The notes under the pieces were generated by a model that saw nothing but the letters and a program-made list of their open reading frames with translations, ran no database searches and had not been told where the DNA came from. The translations under genes were made by a program, and so were the position numbers. A DNA stretch of 64,000 bases. Source: Qipengyuania flava (GTDB lineage Bacteria; Pseudomonadota; Alphaproteobacteria; Sphingomonadales; Sphingomonadaceae). Below, in pieces: positions 63,498 to 64,000 of the stretch (position 1 is its first letter; each line of letters starts with the position of its first letter). The stretch covers positions 1,240,001-1,304,000 of the forward strand of contig NZ_CP080410.1 in the NCBI RefSeq assembly GCF_019448255.1. The letters are read 5' to 3'.

Positions 63498-63704
63498 ATG
63501 TCCAATACCGAACGCATCATCCGACTTAAGACCGTACTCGACCGCACGGGCCTTTCGCGCTCAACCATTTATCGCAAGATCGCTGAAGGCACATTCCCTT
63601 CGCAAGTGAAGATCAGCGTGCATGGAGCGGGCTGGCACGAGTCAGCCATCAATCGCTGGATCGCCGATCCCGTTCACTACCGCGAAGAGGATTTGGCGGA
63701 ATGA
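63498..63704 (+). CDS. AlpA-type phage/element regulator
   Basis: 68 residues. AlpA signature: IIRLKTVLDRTGLSRSTIYRKIAEGTFPSQVKIS, then WHESAINRWIADPV. Such proteins activate integrase or excision genes of prophages and islands. It overlaps the next gene by ATGA and fits an element that starts at tRNA-Tyr. Confidence 0.88.
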   Translation: MSNTERIIRLKTVLDRTGLSRSTIYRKIAEGTFPSQVKISVHGAGWHESAINRWIADPVHYREEDLAE

Positions 63705-63895
63705 GCGGCCAACAACCTGTCGAGCCGATCTGCGTCAGGGTCAATGACGCTGCCCGCATGATCGGTGTCGGGCGCACAAAGCTCTACGAGCTGATCTCCA
63801 GTGGCGAACTCGAAACCGTGAAGATCGGCAAGGCAACGCGCATCACGACAGCCAGTTTGCATAGGCTGGTGGAGCGCCATCGGGCGTTGAATTGA
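63701..63895 (+). CDS. Excisionase-family helix-turn-helix protein
   Basis: 64 residues. MerR-like excisionase HTH: CVRVNDAARMIGVGRTKLYELISSGELETVKIGKATRITTASLHRLVERH. It probably binds near attachment sites or acts as a regulator of replication or transfer. It is translated with the AlpA gene. No further gene is visible up to 64000. Confidence 0.85.
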   Translation: MSGQQPVEPICVRVNDAARMIGVGRTKLYELISSGELETVKIGKATRITTASLHRLVERHRALN

Positions 63896-64000
63896 CCAAG
63901 TCGCTAACTCGCAATTGGACAGTGTCAGAACGTGCCATTATGTTGCGATCAGGCGCTCTGCGGACTGCCAACTTATTCAGCTTTTTGCCCAAAACGCTGA

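Noticed and set aside
1..64000. CRISPR arrays, rRNA genes, riboswitches and intact insertion sequences
   Set aside because: I looked for regular spaced repeats, rRNA cores and transposase genes with terminal repeats, and found none that I could support.

Overview
The window is GC-rich chromosomal DNA. The gene content points to an alphaproteobacterium of the order Sphingomonadales, probably an Erythrobacter-like member of the Erythrobacteraceae. Pointers are the NDUFS4-like complex I gene next to the SRP RNA and dnaX, a WalW-type deacetylase, the aroQ-accB-accC order, a DUF6456 protein beside an Xre regulator, and paired SCPU-domain genes. This placement rests on protein resemblance and synteny, not on a database search.

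Layout of the core part (1-47800). 1-5832: a MATE exporter that runs off the left edge, tRNA-Pro and tRNA-Met, a deacetylase without a normal start codon, a cytosolic histidine-kinase-like protein, an Lrp regulator, a GFA enzyme and a membrane protein. 5836-8768: the small operon hypothetical-aroQ-accB-accC. 8865-10844: a gene-transfer-agent type holin and a secreted amidohydrolase. 11014-20884: a five-gene, 9.9 kb operon of secreted DUF11/Ig-like proteins around a 1703-residue outer-membrane barrel protein. 21249-24478: tRNA-Pro(GGG), then yajC-secD-secF. 24529-30832: glycosyltransferase, Xre regulator, DUF6456 protein, uracil-DNA glycosylase, ABC-F ATPase, amidohydrolase. 30961-34894: SIMPL protein, PepSY-like protein, a two-component pair and a lipoprotein. 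34898-41373: chorismate mutase, polyprenyl diphosphate synthase, HrpB helicase, complex I accessory subunit, SRP RNA, dnaX and a YbaB protein. 41489-47658: two SCPU proteins, a small zinc-ribbon-like protein, Lon, HU, a lipoprotein and RlmB.

The accessory part starts at tRNA-Tyr (47801-47886) and runs to the right edge without a visible second attachment site. It looks like an integrative mobilizable element. It holds a tyrosine integrase, a MarR-controlled efflux operon (hydrolase, thioesterase, adaptor, RND pump), a TraA relaxase with a DUF6118 partner, a recognisable oriT between divergent traA and traC/traD, a mercury-type locus (merR, merT, GDCCVxC protein, MerA-like flavoenzyme, membrane protein), and AlpA and excisionase-like DNA-binding proteins.

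Three observations seem most worth following. The first is the DUF11/outer-membrane barrel operon, a possible surface-structure system with a 26-bp palindrome upstream. The second is an identical 13-bp operator-like sequence in front of both the Xre/DUF6456 pair and the distant holin gene, which suggests a gene-transfer-agent lysis regulon. The third is the set of atypical proteins: the deacetylase lacking an ATG/GTG/TTG start, the kinase lacking ATP-binding boxes, and the MerA-like enzyme lacking the C-terminal cysteine pair.
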